Shown here: piece by piece, positions 40,401 through 46,400 of the stretch
How the letters are laid out: each line of letters starts with the position of its first letter
Numbering within the stretch: position 1 is the first letter of the stretch
Source: Bolinopsis microptera
Taxonomy: Eukaryota; Ctenophora; Tentaculata; Lobata; Bolinopsidae
Reading direction: 5' to 3'
DNA length: 64,000 nucleotides
Assembly (NCBI RefSeq): GCF_026151205.1
Contig: NC_087083.1
Span: 4,070,460-4,134,459, forward strand
Translations under genes and position numbers: made by a program
The notes under the pieces: generated by a model
What the model was told of the DNA's origin: nothing
The model's input: only the letters and a program-made list of their open reading frames with translations
Databases searched by the model: none

Positions 40401-42289
40401 TGTGTATAGTTCCTTTACCAGCGTACAGTTCTATACTCATCTGATCTAACGATAGCTTCTCCTCTAGATAGTGACCAATGTAGTGCTGAATAAGGATTGG
40501 TTGTTAGTGTCACAGTTACAAGGATTGGTTGTTAGTGTCACAGTTACAAGGATTGGTTGTTAGTGTCACAGTTACAAGGATTGGTTGTTAGTGTCACAGT
40601 TACAAGGATTGGTTGTTAGTGTCACAGTTACAAGGATTGGTTGTTAGTGTCACAGTTACAAGGATTGGTTGTTAGTGTCACAGTTACAAGGATTGGTTGT
40701 TAGTGTCACAGTTACAAGGATTGGTTGTTAGTGTCACAGTTACAAGGATTGGTTGTTAGTGTCACAGTTACAAGGATTGGTTGTTAGTGTCACAGTTACA
40801 AGGATTGGTTGTTAGTGTCAAGGTTACAAGGATTGGTTGTTAGTGTCACAGTTACAAGGATTGGTTGTTAGTGTCAAGGTTACAAGGATTGGTTGTTAGT
40901 GTCACAGTTACAAGGATTGGATGTTGTGTCACAGTTACAAGGATTGGTTGTTAGTGTCACAGTTACAAGGATTGGTTGTTAGTGTCACAGTTACAAGGAT
41001 TGGTTGTTAGTGTCACAGTTACAAGGATTGGTTGTTAGTGTCACAGTTACAAGGATTGGTTGTTAGTGTCACAGTTACAAGGATTGGTTGTTAGTGTCAA
41101 GGTTACAAGGATTGGTTGTTAGTGTCACAGTTACAAGGATTGGTTGTTAGTGTCACAGTTACAAGGATTGGATGTTGTGTCACAGTTACAAGGATTGGAT
41201 GTTAGTGTCACAGTTACAAGGATTGGTTGTTAGTGTCACAGTTACAAGGATTGGTTGTTAGTGTCACAGTTACAAGGATTGGTTGTTAGTGTCACAGTTA
41301 CAAGGATTGGTTGTTAGTGTCACAGTTACAAGGATTGGTTGTTAGTGTCACAGTTACAAGGATTGGTTGTTAGTGTCAAGGTTACAAGGATTGGTTGTTA
41401 GTGTCACAGTTACAAGGATTGGATGTTGTGTCACAGTTACAAGGATTGGTTGTTAGTGTCACAGTTACAAGGATTGGTTGTTAGTGTCACAGTTACAAGG
41501 ATTGGTTGTTAGTGTCACAGTTACAAGGATTGGTTGTTAGTGTCACAGTTACAAGGATTGGTTGTTAGTGTCACAGTTACAAGGATTGGTTGTTAGTGTC
41601 ACAGTTACAAGGATTGGTTGTTAGTGTCACAATTACAAGGATTGGTTGTTAGTGTCACAGTTACAAGGATTGGTTGTTAGTGTCACAGTTACAAGGATTG
41701 GATGTTGTGTCACAGTTACAAGGATTGGTTGTTAGTGTCACAGTTACAAGGATTCGATGTTGTGTCACAGTTACAAGGATTCGATGTTGTGTCACAGTTA
41801 CAAGGATTGGATGTTGTGTCACAGTTACAAGGATTGGTTGTTAGTGTCACAGTTACAAGGATTGGTTGTTAGTGTCACAGTTACAAGGATTGGTTGTTAG
41901 TGTCACAATTACAAGGATTGGTTGTTAGTGTCACAGTTACAAGGATTGGTTGTTAGTGTCACAGTTACAAGGATTGGATGTTGTGTCACAGTTACAAGGA
42001 TTGGTTGTTAGTGTCACAGTTACAAGGATTCGATGTTGTGTCACAGTTACAAGGATTCGATGTTGTGTCACAGTTACAAGGATTGGATGTTGTGTCACAG
42101 TTACAAGGATTGGTTGTTAGTGTCACAGTTACAAGGATTGGTTGTTAGTGTCACAGTTACAAGGATTGGTTGTTAGTGTCACAGTTACAAGGATTAGTTG
42201 TTAGTGTCACAGTTACAAGGATATAAACTCACGTGAAGAAGAAAGCGACATAGTCTGGTTTTGATAGAGTCACTCCACGGAAACCACAT
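1315..42289 (-). CDS. ATG2: ATG2 autophagy lipid-transfer protein, 5' half (22 exons)
   Basis: ATG2 is the large rod-shaped protein that moves lipid from the ER to the growing autophagosome membrane. The spliced product starts at 42289 and runs for about 879 codons. It follows remembered human ATG2A/B in order: an N-terminal PWSDSIKTRLCRFLL helix, HYxGHxLEEKLSLDQ, VPW, GLEAFAHMIESVLSRV, the GPK and LGSxH segments, FPIPDMRP, PSPFASKRVMYE and FKMC. All exon phases agree. The human protein is about 1,900 residues, so the C-terminal half lies beyond coordinate 1. Identity to human looks like one third, so the host is probably distant from vertebrates. Intron lengths run from about 200 bp to over 6 kb and most introns are minisatellite. 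Exon 9-14 boundaries rest more on phase and splice signals than on strong similarity. The family call is near certain. Confidence 0.94.
1491..6194. repeat. 56-bp minisatellite, 84 copies, carrying ATG2 exon 21 donor
   Basis: The period is exactly 56 bp and the span is 84 units. On the minus strand each unit contains GAGGTCCTCTACAACAG|GTTTG (ATA replacing CTA in most), i.e. the end of exon 21 and its 5' splice site. Variant bases (ttata/ttgta, tacat/tatat, cctgg/catgg) recur in blocks, showing higher-order duplication. Copies at 4700-6150 are almost uniform, so they are the youngest. Confidence 0.97.
6178..6320 (-). CDS. ATG2: ATG2 exon 21
   Basis: Follows TTGTATTGCAG. Encodes LVMPGSRPEMDLFEKGV to QFFEVLYNR, matching MVIPGDPEEM...EVYESIYNR. 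Ends AACAG|GTTTGT, phase 2. The Harbinger element is inserted about 30 bp upstream of the acceptor. The donor is the start of the 84-copy array. Confidence 0.95.
7966..8418. repeat. 78-bp direct duplication inside the Harbinger spacer
   Basis: TGGACCCCTCTTTAG and the following ~60 bp occur at about 7977-8043 and again at 8349-8418 with few changes. Function unknown. Perhaps the residue of an internal deletion or duplication. Confidence 0.75.
8575..8798 (+). pseudogene. Transposase C-terminal exon (DDE_Tnp_4, Harbinger-like)
   Basis: Follows AAATTTCAG and reads LNIPEVMWSKTQFTPEEVAA, then RIHVERSIGYLKRYKIL and FVCAQIVNP, then stop. The IHVERxIGxxKRxKIL block is the typical end of animal Harbinger-derived transposases. 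The DDE residues are upstream and absent here. Confidence 0.85.
10226..10376 (-). CDS. ATG2: ATG2 exon 20
   Basis: Follows AACTTACAG. Encodes a serine/proline-rich stretch, then SPFASKRVMYESQE, almost the same as human SPFSSKRTMYETEE. Ends GAG|GTCTGC, an atypical donor, phase 0. Confidence 0.94.
10490..11220. repeat. About 360-bp tandem duplication
   Basis: Two full diverged units, marked by GATTTTGACTC at 10494, 10860 and 11208, each with TTCTGCTGTGGGCTTCCTCC and GGGACAGACATTGG. The third unit is cut off by the CTACCCC array. Confidence 0.8.
11222..12620. repeat. Strand-biased 9-bp array (CTCTACCCC/CTCTGCCCC)
   Basis: About 1.4 kb of nearly pure pyrimidine on the plus strand. The minus strand is GGGGTAGAG/GGGGCAGAG. 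A block of about 544 bp is duplicated within it (marker CTGCCCGTCTACC near 11446 and 11990). It starts at the exon 19 donor of ATG2 (GTATGTGGGG). The long open frame through it is a repeat artefact. Confidence 0.95.
12627..12711 (-). CDS. ATG2: ATG2 exon 19
   Basis: Follows GTTAACCAG. Encodes EYLENSDSDPIQFLLVGSLE, corresponding to the CSDLHGIYEDGG...CLRV region. Ends CCTAG|GTATGTGGGG, phase 2, directly abutting the G-rich array. Confidence 0.87.
12851..13039. repeat. 47-bp array, 4 copies, carrying ATG2 exon 18 donor
   Basis: The minus-strand unit contains GAGTTCACTAAACTAAACT|GT, the exon 18 end and donor. Only the copy nearest the exon keeps the frame. Confidence 0.93.
13006..13163 (-). CDS. 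ATG2: ATG2 exon 18
   Basis: Follows AATTGCTAG. Begins FPIPDMRPSAQRTWWAPALR, then ADYVVIHIDEA, matching FPIADLRP...AVRAEQLRLEL of human ATG2A. Ends AACT|GTAAGT, phase 1. Both boundaries are embedded in minisatellites: the acceptor in the 44-bp array and the donor in the 47-bp array. Confidence 0.95.
13141..14758. repeat. 44-bp array, ~37 copies, carrying ATG2 exon 18 acceptor
   Basis: The minus-strand unit contains TTGCTAG|GTTCCCTATCCCG, i.e. the acceptor and the first codons of exon 18 (FPIPDM). The array fills intron 17 from 8 bp after the exon 17 donor to exon 18. Some units carry a 2-bp insertion (CCTGTAGC). Confidence 0.95.
14760..14869 (-). CDS. ATG2: ATG2 exon 17
   Basis: Follows TCTCTTCAG. 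Encodes VRQDIYEQVMGEDWSND, then EIFVSTCTCNSISITFR. The ITFR end aligns with the LRLRF preceding FPIADLRP in human ATG2A. Ends AG|GTTAGT, phase 2. The downstream intron is the 44-bp array. Confidence 0.92.
15053..15113. repeat. 30-bp duplication at ATG2 exon 16 donor
   Basis: TACCATACTAGCTGTGGGAA occurs at 15053 and 15083. On the minus strand it is the exon end, ATG and donor GTAAGA or GTACGA. Confidence 0.88.
15086..15256 (-). CDS. ATG2: ATG2 exon 16
   Basis: Follows CCTTATTCAG. Encodes NFQLDLGSLSIIADITMLDR, matching the LANFQADVELGALDRL block of ATG2. Ends ATG|GTAAGA, phase 0. One extra copy of the junction follows. Confidence 0.94.
15948..16808. mobile_element. 861-bp TIR element, copy 1
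   Basis: The ends are 20-bp perfect inverted repeats (TAGTAGAGGCTCTTACGGGC). It is flanked by TAC on both sides, inserted in a 55-bp repeat unit. No transposase. Non-autonomous DNA element of unknown family. Confidence 0.85.
17078..17938. mobile_element. 861-bp TIR element, copy 2
   Basis: Appears identical to the copy 1130 bp earlier, at the same position of the 55-bp unit, so it arose by amplification of the array after one insertion. Confidence 0.85.
20138..20236 (-). CDS. ATG2: ATG2 exon 15
   Basis: Follows TTAAATTTAG after a 6.4-kb intron. Encodes VLLLDQRETRATSG, then HPTSPALNLIFKSTTA. Ends GCT|GTAAGT, phase 0. The last 30 coding bases plus the donor make the 55-bp unit repeated down to 15434. 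Confidence 0.82.
20835..25735. repeat. 337-bp satellite in two head-to-head arrays
   Basis: Period 337 bp. Copies run in one orientation to about 22328 and in the opposite orientation from there to 25495, roughly 4 versus 9 units. One unit lacks 12 bp. Diverged fragments flank both sides (20835-21030; 25680-25735). Each unit has the same 68-codon frame, which I take as incidental. The array sits in ATG2 intron 14. Confidence 0.93.
26150..26265. repeat. Short tandem repeat (GATAGATTCAATAAGTAGGTAT)
   Basis: About four units of 22 bp, one with a 5-bp insertion. Intronic. Confidence 0.8.
26475..26670. repeat. Duplicated ATG2 exon 14 end and donor with GGTAACCT microsatellite
   Basis: A 65-bp segment (ATTACCGGTTGT...GTGAGAGAAC) occurs at 26478 and 26605, 127 bp apart. 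The copy nearer the exon is used. Between them is a self-complementary run of CCTGGTAA then CCTGGTTA (26535-26604). Confidence 0.85.
26626..26727 (-). CDS. ATG2: ATG2 exon 14
   Basis: Follows TTGTTTCAG. Encodes IDTSASLSIVRCEIEEALF to SSPNIQP. Ends CCG|GTAATA, phase 0. A second copy of the exon end and donor lies at 26475-26540. Confidence 0.8.
26880..27190 (+). pseudogene. LINE ORF2 3'-end remnant
   Basis: Frameshifted frames give ERVSLFWNKLPPDVKNT and FWYVSNEVLGRIE, closely resembling the C-terminal tail at 51981-52422. Decayed non-LTR retrotransposon fragment. Confidence 0.65.
27669..27746 (-). CDS. ATG2: ATG2 exon 13
   Basis: Follows TTGTCCCAG. Encodes VCPHDHLFLVSVNTNFRLEL, resembling the CPCSHVRLTGTAVxLxWEL segment of human ATG2A. 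Ends CAT|GTGAGT, phase 0. Confidence 0.82.
27904..28144. repeat. 56-bp array, 4 copies, carrying ATG2 exon 12 donor
   Basis: The minus-strand unit contains GCGCCTCCTTAAACAAG|GTT, the exon 12 end and donor. The length match with the exon 21 array is coincidental, as the sequences are unrelated. Confidence 0.93.
28113..28178 (-). CDS. ATG2: ATG2 exon 12
   Basis: Follows TTTTATTACAG. Encodes VADQVTNNYENDSACIRASL plus NK. Ends AACAAG|GTTTAT, phase 0. The last part of the exon and its donor are repeated at 27904-28144. Confidence 0.78.
28222..28290. repeat. 21-bp GGTTACACTACTAGTTACCAT repeat
   Basis: Three copies in ATG2 intron 11, with a related fragment near 28425. The unit begins and ends in GGTTAC/GTTACC. 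Confidence 0.8.
28470..28607 (-). CDS. ATG2: ATG2 exon 11
   Basis: Follows ACACTTACAG. Encodes VQLNVRYIAVTLLHQN to MVTLSAKYFAE, matching the central VxLxxxxLTLL...FF segment of ATG2. Ends GAG|GTATGT, phase 0. Confidence 0.85.
28664..29604. repeat. 30-bp array between ATG2 exons 10 and 11
   Basis: Unit GGTAACGTGAGAGAGAAAGT plus GAAATTGAAA, with shorter variants. A 60-bp segment with CCGTCAGCTCGACAGC recurs at about 28626, 28986 and 29286, so blocks of roughly 300-360 bp were duplicated. Frames stay open on both strands because 30 is a multiple of 3. Confidence 0.93.
29614..29718 (-). CDS. ATG2: ATG2 exon 10
   Basis: Follows GCCTGTAG. Encodes SIPLGGAADKPVL to KHSELLEDQI. The donor is ATC|GTGGTC at 29613, or GTG|GTCAGT 3 bp on. 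Both are phase 0. The frame stays open into the downstream 30-bp array, so the exon end is less certain than the start. Confidence 0.72.
29919..30029 (-). CDS. ATG2: ATG2 exon 9
   Basis: Follows CTTCCCCCAG. Encodes FESDFFYSMHSG and LDLPPLDTDMQ. The DxFFSM motif is shared with ATG2 proteins. Ends CAG|GTTATT, phase 0. Confidence 0.8.
30637..30880. repeat. GATATGGTTACTATGGTTACC repeat at ATG2 exon 8 donor
   Basis: Units with the minus-strand junction ATCAAG|GTAACC. Two blocks are separated by a copied ACCTTCAGTTCTATC... segment also present at 30590. Confidence 0.88.
30868..30962 (-). CDS. ATG2: ATG2 exon 8
   Basis: Follows TTGTTACAG. Encodes DSRKEATPLRCQKMS, then NDDFAKLEQELHTNHIK, like the DxxxIEQxL segment of ATG2. 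Ends ATCAAG|GTAACC, phase 0. The junction ATCAAGGTAACC recurs in the array at 30637-30866. Confidence 0.86.
31063..31165 (-). CDS. ATG2: ATG2 exon 7
   Basis: Follows AACACTCAG. Encodes LDMECNVGSIHAMLSPHDVH and ILSDLI, matching the LGSLHLLLTPRQLQxLxEL helix of ATG2. Ends TCAG|GTTATT, phase 1. Confidence 0.93.
31502..31629 (-). CDS. ATG2: ATG2 exon 6
   Basis: Follows TTTATCTAG. Encodes SDEDREEETPP, then KFLGEQEIKIHLKINDQLPG and PK, matching the KLKQNExxPGPK block. Ends AAG|GTTAGT, phase 0. A second copy of the 5' half with its own acceptor sits at 31702-31767 but runs into a stop. Confidence 0.92.
31702..31767 (-). pseudogene. ATG2: Partial second copy of ATG2 exon 6
   Basis: Repeats the acceptor CATCTAG and the first ~22 codons of exon 6 (EETPPQTTQPNVIAKFL), then diverges into a stop. 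About 138 bp upstream of the real exon. Confidence 0.85.
32352..33614. mobile_element. hAT-type MITE with internal 42-bp array
   Basis: The ends CAGGGTTGCCGG and CCGGCAACCCTG are inverted, and the 8-bp flanks TATATAAT (32344-32351, 33615-33622) are identical, the classic hAT signature. Subterminal TTTTTAAGGT runs are inverted. The middle (about 32565-33400) is some 19-20 copies of a 42-bp unit, CTAGGTATAATTTCAGAAAA plus ACCCAATTAGATCTACAACA and AG. No transposase. Confidence 0.92.
34223..36042. mobile_element. 1.8-kb insertion in the 46-bp array, unknown type
   Basis: Interrupts the array between GAAGAACTAT and ATAATACCG. No recognisable coding. Contains a TA microsatellite (34640-34700), CATCATCACTTGATGACGTC near 34850 and, at its right end, the long fold-back. 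Could be one element or two nested ones. Confidence 0.55.
35707..36039. repeat. Perfect 145-bp fold-back
   Basis: Arms 35707-35851 and 35895-36039 are exact complements with a 43-bp loop. Transcribed within ATG2 intron 5, it would form a 145-bp perfect double-stranded RNA. Confidence 0.93.
36551..36714 (-). CDS. ATG2: ATG2 exon 5
   Basis: Follows ACTCCCCCCAG. Encodes INYFDEREQEV, then SIAHKVILWSGISIRVSE, corresponding to the AFxHKxLxxxGV block of ATG2. Ends in SPTPLFSYFN with donor AACG|GTATTA (phase 1). These last bases plus the donor are the 46-bp unit that fills intron 5. Confidence 0.9.
36870..37036 (-). CDS. ATG2: ATG2 exon 4
   Basis: Encodes EGLEAFAHMIESVLSRVTCS and IGVGLELVIDK, one of the best-conserved ATG2 blocks. 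The acceptor is taken as CTAGCACAG for phase. An alternative AG lies 5 bp upstream. Ends AA|GTTAGT, phase 2. Confidence 0.92.
37060..39385. repeat. 32-bp array of CACGTG boxes in ATG2 intron 3
   Basis: Unit TCACGTGATCACGTGGGGTT plus AGACTGGGGGAG, about 70 copies, most with two CACGTG hexamers. A non-repeat marker (TTTAGCGGCCAGGGAATACA) occurs at 38151, 39135 and 39390, so a block of about 984 bp was duplicated. The array ends next to the exon 4 acceptor. Confidence 0.96.
39614..39743 (-). CDS. ATG2: ATG2 exon 3
   Basis: Follows TTGAACAG. Encodes VSIDVPWQALV, then EVEGLEITVQPK, matching the SVPWxxL and VxGLE segments of ATG2. The phase-0 donor TCT|GTAAGA is preferred because exon 4 fits it. 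A second donor 19 bp on, CCAG|GTGAGA at 39595, would be phase 2. Confidence 0.88.
40015..40370. repeat. 50-bp array, ~7 copies, carrying ATG2 exon 2 donor
   Basis: The minus-strand unit contains TTTCGAGATAACTGAGGG...GGGTAAGTTAAC, the exon 2 end (FEITEGFIG) and donor. Since 50 is not a multiple of 3, use of any distal donor would break the frame. Confidence 0.95.
40319..40485 (-). CDS. ATG2: ATG2 exon 2
   Basis: Follows CTTATTCAG and encodes HYIGHYLEEKLSLDQMSIEL to LPFEITEGFI, the chorein-type N-terminal region of ATG2. Ends GG|GTAAGTTAAC, phase 2. The exon end and its donor are the repeat unit of the 50-bp array just downstream. Confidence 0.94.
40490..42222. repeat. 28-bp array, ~62 copies, filling ATG2 intron 1
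   Basis: Unit GGATTGGTTGTTAGTGTCAC plus AGTTACAA. Variants with GGATGTTGTG or GATTCGATG form repeating blocks, e.g. 41697-41830 and 41960-42100. It begins about 10 bp after the donor and stops at the exon 2 acceptor but does not contain either site. Confidence 0.96.
42233..42289 (-). CDS. ATG2: ATG2 exon 1
   Basis: The frame reads MWFPWSDSIKTRLCRFLLH, matching the start of animal ATG2 proteins (WPWSxxxKxRxCRYLL). The ATG is the first in the frame, and the exon ends CAC|GTGAGT in phase 0. Confidence 0.92.
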
Positions 42290-42312
42290 TATCTAGGAGT
42301 AGCAATACAGCT

Positions 42313-42365
42313 CTTTGATTGGTTGATCAGTATCACGTGACTAGAATCCAGCCCTCTGATTGGTT
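42313..42365 (-). promoter_or_regulatory. Possible ATG2 promoter elements (CCAAT and CLEAR-like box)
   Basis: On the minus strand, CCAATCAGAG, GTCACGTGAT and CCAATCAAAG lie 29-75 bp upstream of the ATG2 start codon. GTCACGTGAT is one base from the CLEAR motif GTCACGTGAC bound by TFEB/MITF on autophagy genes in vertebrates. The same GATTGG plus CACGTG combination is dispersed elsewhere in the window, so it may be a repeat. Confidence 0.4.
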
Positions 42366-43367
42366 AGTTGTAGTTAGGAACTACGCTGAACAGCTCATCT
42401 GTTACATGTCTACAAAGAAAAATATTTATATTGATATAAAATTGGGGAATTGTTTGCAATCAGAACAAAACCGTTCTTAAACTTGCATAATATTTCGAAC
42501 AACAATTGATAGAACAGTAAGATGGTTTAGCTGGGAGTAAAACTTATTATAGTACGTTTTCTAATATTCAACTAGTCAAGTACTTTACGTTCTACTAATA
42601 ATCACTTCAATAAAATAATATGCATTGATTATTGAAAAAAAAACTTATCCAACTAGCGATTTAAGCAAATACTGAACCCCCTCACCCCCACCCACCTGCA
42701 CCCCCCCCCCCCCCCCCCCCCCCCCCTCACCCACTCTCCTCTATTAAAAAACATTAAATTACAATAAACAATATCTTATTCTGATAACGTAAATATAGCA
42801 GTACTAACTCTGCATCAGCTTCAATAAAAACAGAGCACAAAATATATTATCCTCTTTCTATAGTTTACTACTAGTCAGTTTGCAAGCTCACTGGGTTGTG
42901 AGTGTAACTAGATAACCTATAAAATAAACATGTTAATACGTATAAATACGTATAAATATTTGATTGATAATTATTTGCATACTTATTCCAACTTGAAGTT
43001 CAATGTAAAATTTGAAAATGTAACAATTAAAATATTATATAATATGATAAAGTATTATTATATTATATATATATATTACGTACCCAAGAAATAGGGTATT
43101 ACGTACCCAAGAAATAGAAAATCTTACGCATAAAAACCTATAAAATTTTCCTAAGTCGCACAACAAATAAACTTCCATACATACATAACAACAGGCACAA
43201 CAATAATATATTCAAATTATACTATATCCTCTTAGAGACATAACATAAACTTGAAATTGCCAATCCGGGTGAGTTCATCAACACGCGCCTAAAATAGGGC
43301 TCTTTGATTGGTTGATCAGTATCATGTGCAGTGTTTAGAATACAGCTGTCTGATTGGTCATTAAAAG
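42366..43367. other. Intergenic region between TRPT1 and ATG2 genes
   Basis: AT-rich. A C-run of about 27 lies at 42700-42726, and a 20-bp duplication TTACGTACCCAAGAAATAG at 43077-43118. Further GATTGG/CACGTG motifs near 43310-43350. No coding seen. Confidence 0.5.
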
Positions 43368-43489
43368 CTAAGCAGTTTTCCTCCAGTTGTTAGAGCGGTC
43401 TGCTTCACTATTACTAGTACCAGGATTGTTACCATGACAACTTGCTGACTGTTCAGGGTCAAATCCCACCGGTCTTGTTTCGTGCAACA
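43368..43489 (-). CDS. TRPT1: TRPT1 terminal exon 8, overlapping a tRNA-like repeat
   Basis: Follows ACGTTTTCAG in the right phase and reads LHETRPVGFDPEQSASC to NNWRKTA, then TAG. The tail lies outside the catalytic fold. On the plus strand the same DNA has a tRNA-like head, so this exon looks like an exonised SINE. Confidence 0.7.
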
Positions 43490-46400
43490 CTGAAAACGTA
43501 CACGATGATTAGTTGTGTCACGTGACTAGAATACAGCTCTCTGATTGGTTAGTTAAATCCTAGAAGTTTACTGACGTAGTCGTATTGTACGAATTAATGA
43601 TTTGAAGTACTTTAATCCGTACTTTAATCACTCGCGGGAATTGCTGACTCGATCTCCTAAATATTAGGATAAAATACCACTAAAACTGTTAACTTACACT
43701 GTCTCTGTCCTTTTATTCGTATAACAGAAGTAAAGTATTTTGTAGGTAGTAACCCATCCTCGTTACCAGAGCAGAGAATAACGTTATTTTTAGATTTGTA
43801 GAACTGTAACCCGTCTGTTAGAGGTTTGATGTTATTATCATTATTTACTAAATTAATTTATTATTTATTTATTTACTAAATTAATTTAGAAGTAATAAAT
43901 AAACTGGTCAGTAGTAGATATAAATTGAAGCTTAATATTGTTAACAGATTAATCTATTAACCAAACTAAAAATAAAGATGTTAATGAAACTCCCACCTTT
44001 GATAGCAGCAGACATGTCTATATAAATAACAACCTGACAGTCACCCCTCATTCCGCTAATAACCTGACGGTTAGAAGGCAGTCCCACAGCAAAGTGGATG
44101 TGGGTCCTGTTCATCTTACTGAGACCCTGAAACACACTCGCATTAGGGTCACTATATCATATTATAATATTATATATAATATACATAACTAATTACTTAG
44201 TATTTGTGACCAGATTATATTACTCAGTAGTCAGTAACCTAATTACTTAGTATTAGTGACCAGATTACATTACTCCGTAGTCAGTAACCTAATTACTTAG
44301 TATTAGTGACCAGATTACTTAGTATTAGTGACCAGATTACATTAGTCAGTAACCTAATTACTTAGTATTAGTGACCAGATTACATTAGTATTAGTGACCA
44401 GATTACATTACTCAGTAACCTAATTAAGTAACGAGCATACCTTTCTTCTAATAGACTCCCAGGCTGCGTCGTAGGTTCCATGAACAATACCAGTGTACCC
44501 ATCTGCCGACTCTATTCTCTCCAGTTCTAAACCTTGAACCTAAAATATAAACATTTAATTGATAATTTACTTAGTAAACATGTGTGCTACGTTTATCAAA
44601 TATTTAATCGGAAGAAAGGCTCCCCCGGGGGTACCCCCCGATCCCCCTTAAGTTTGTCTTCAAAATCATCATGTTTCCAAGACGTGTGATCTGAACACGC
44701 ATCTGATCATCATCCTTCATTAAAAACTGGAGATGTAATGGCAATAAGATAAGAGTCACTATTTTCTCAGGTCAGCAACACCTCTTCTTTGTGATATATC
44801 AGTCAAGTGTCTCTGGGTAACTACTGAACTGTAAATTGGAGGTCCTTCTTTCCACGTCTAATCGAATAAACGCACAATAACGTACACATTTCCGAGCTTA
44901 AAGAACCAGGACCGTCTCGATACGACCGTTGTCGTTCTATTCAACCATTCAAGATGGTAACACGACTCCTGTCCGACAGCGACATCTGTCCGAAATCCCT
45001 AATTCGGCTGTAGCTGTCGGACAGATGTCGCTGTCGGACAGATGTCACCCAATCAACTTGAACTTCTTAATGTGATTTTTCTAAGTAAATGTCCACCACT
45101 TCTTACATAGGAACCCTCCTTATATTTATTAAATTGTGTTCACTGCTACTTACTACAACTGCTATGATATCAAAGACTTACTTCAAAAGAGTGCCCTGGT
45201 TGCCTGGTTGCCTGGTTGCCTAGTTACCTGGTTACCTGGTTGCCTAGTTACCTGGTTGCCTGGTTGCCTGGTTGCCTAGTTACCTGGTTACCTGGTTGCC
45301 TGGTTGCCTGGTTGCCTAGTTACCTGGTTACCTGGTTACCTGGTTACTACTACTGCTATGATATTAAAGACCTACTTCAAAAGAGTGCCCTGGTTGCCTG
45401 GTTGCCTGGTTGCCTAGTTACCTGGTTACCTGGTTGCCTAGTTACCTGGTTACCTGGTTACCTGGTTACCTGGTTACCTGGTTACTACTAATGCTATGAT
45501 ATCAAAGACTTACTTCAAAAGAGTGCCCTTGGTTGGCACATATCAGCAGGTTTCCCTCCAACTCCTTCAAACTAAACCTCTGTTTGTCATTGCTCTTTAC
45601 AATGTCCTCCACTTCAGCTTGTGTAACGGACAGCTGTTTGAATCGGGAGGTGTTCAGTATTTCCTCCACAGAGAAGTACCCGCCTTCTAACATCATGAGA
45701 GTCTCTGTTCCGTGTTTGTGTCTACATATTCCAGACAGAGCTTTAGAAATCTTCACTTCTCTCTGAAAACCAGACAGAGCTTTAGAAATCCTCACTTCTC
45801 TCTCATAAACATTTAGAATATAGTCTCAAAATCTACTATAATATATGGAAAAGAAATAATAATATCTATAAAAATTGAGAATTTAAAAAGTAGAATTCAC
45901 TGCATTTGAAACATTAGATTTGCAGCGTCTCCATTCTCCAAAAACAGGACTCAATGATTAAGAAATTAGAGCTTCAATAATGAATTACAGTAATGGGAGA
46001 AGAGTTGCTAGATCGGGGTTTGCCAGTGTATCTGCCTCTATTTGAAGGAGAGGAGTGTCGACCTGCTCTATTCAAGGGAGAAGAGTATCGACCTGCTCTA
46101 CCTGCTCTCCCGGCTGGACTACTGGTCCCGCTGTCTGATAGTGGAGAAGTATGTATATTGTCTGATAGCACCCCGGATCCTGGGGACCAGTGACTGTCCT
46201 GCACGCGGTTGTTGCTACTTGATCCAGGTGGTGTTTGGTACTGAAATTGTTAGTTTTAGTTTCAAATGATGGAGTAGTAACCATGGTAACAAGGAACTTA
46301 GTTCGCTGTTTAGTTTCATGACTACTTGTGGTACATGGGATTGCGGAAAGTAAAATTTATGTAACTATAATCCAAGAGCTTTACAAGTTATATTTTCAGC

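Noticed and set aside
40490-42222. 28-bp direct repeats resembling a CRISPR array
   Set aside because: No spacers, only contiguous units, inside an intron of an animal gene.
43376-43478. A functional tRNA gene
   Set aside because: A- and B-box-like words exist, but I cannot draw a cloverleaf. Annotated as a SINE-like head instead.
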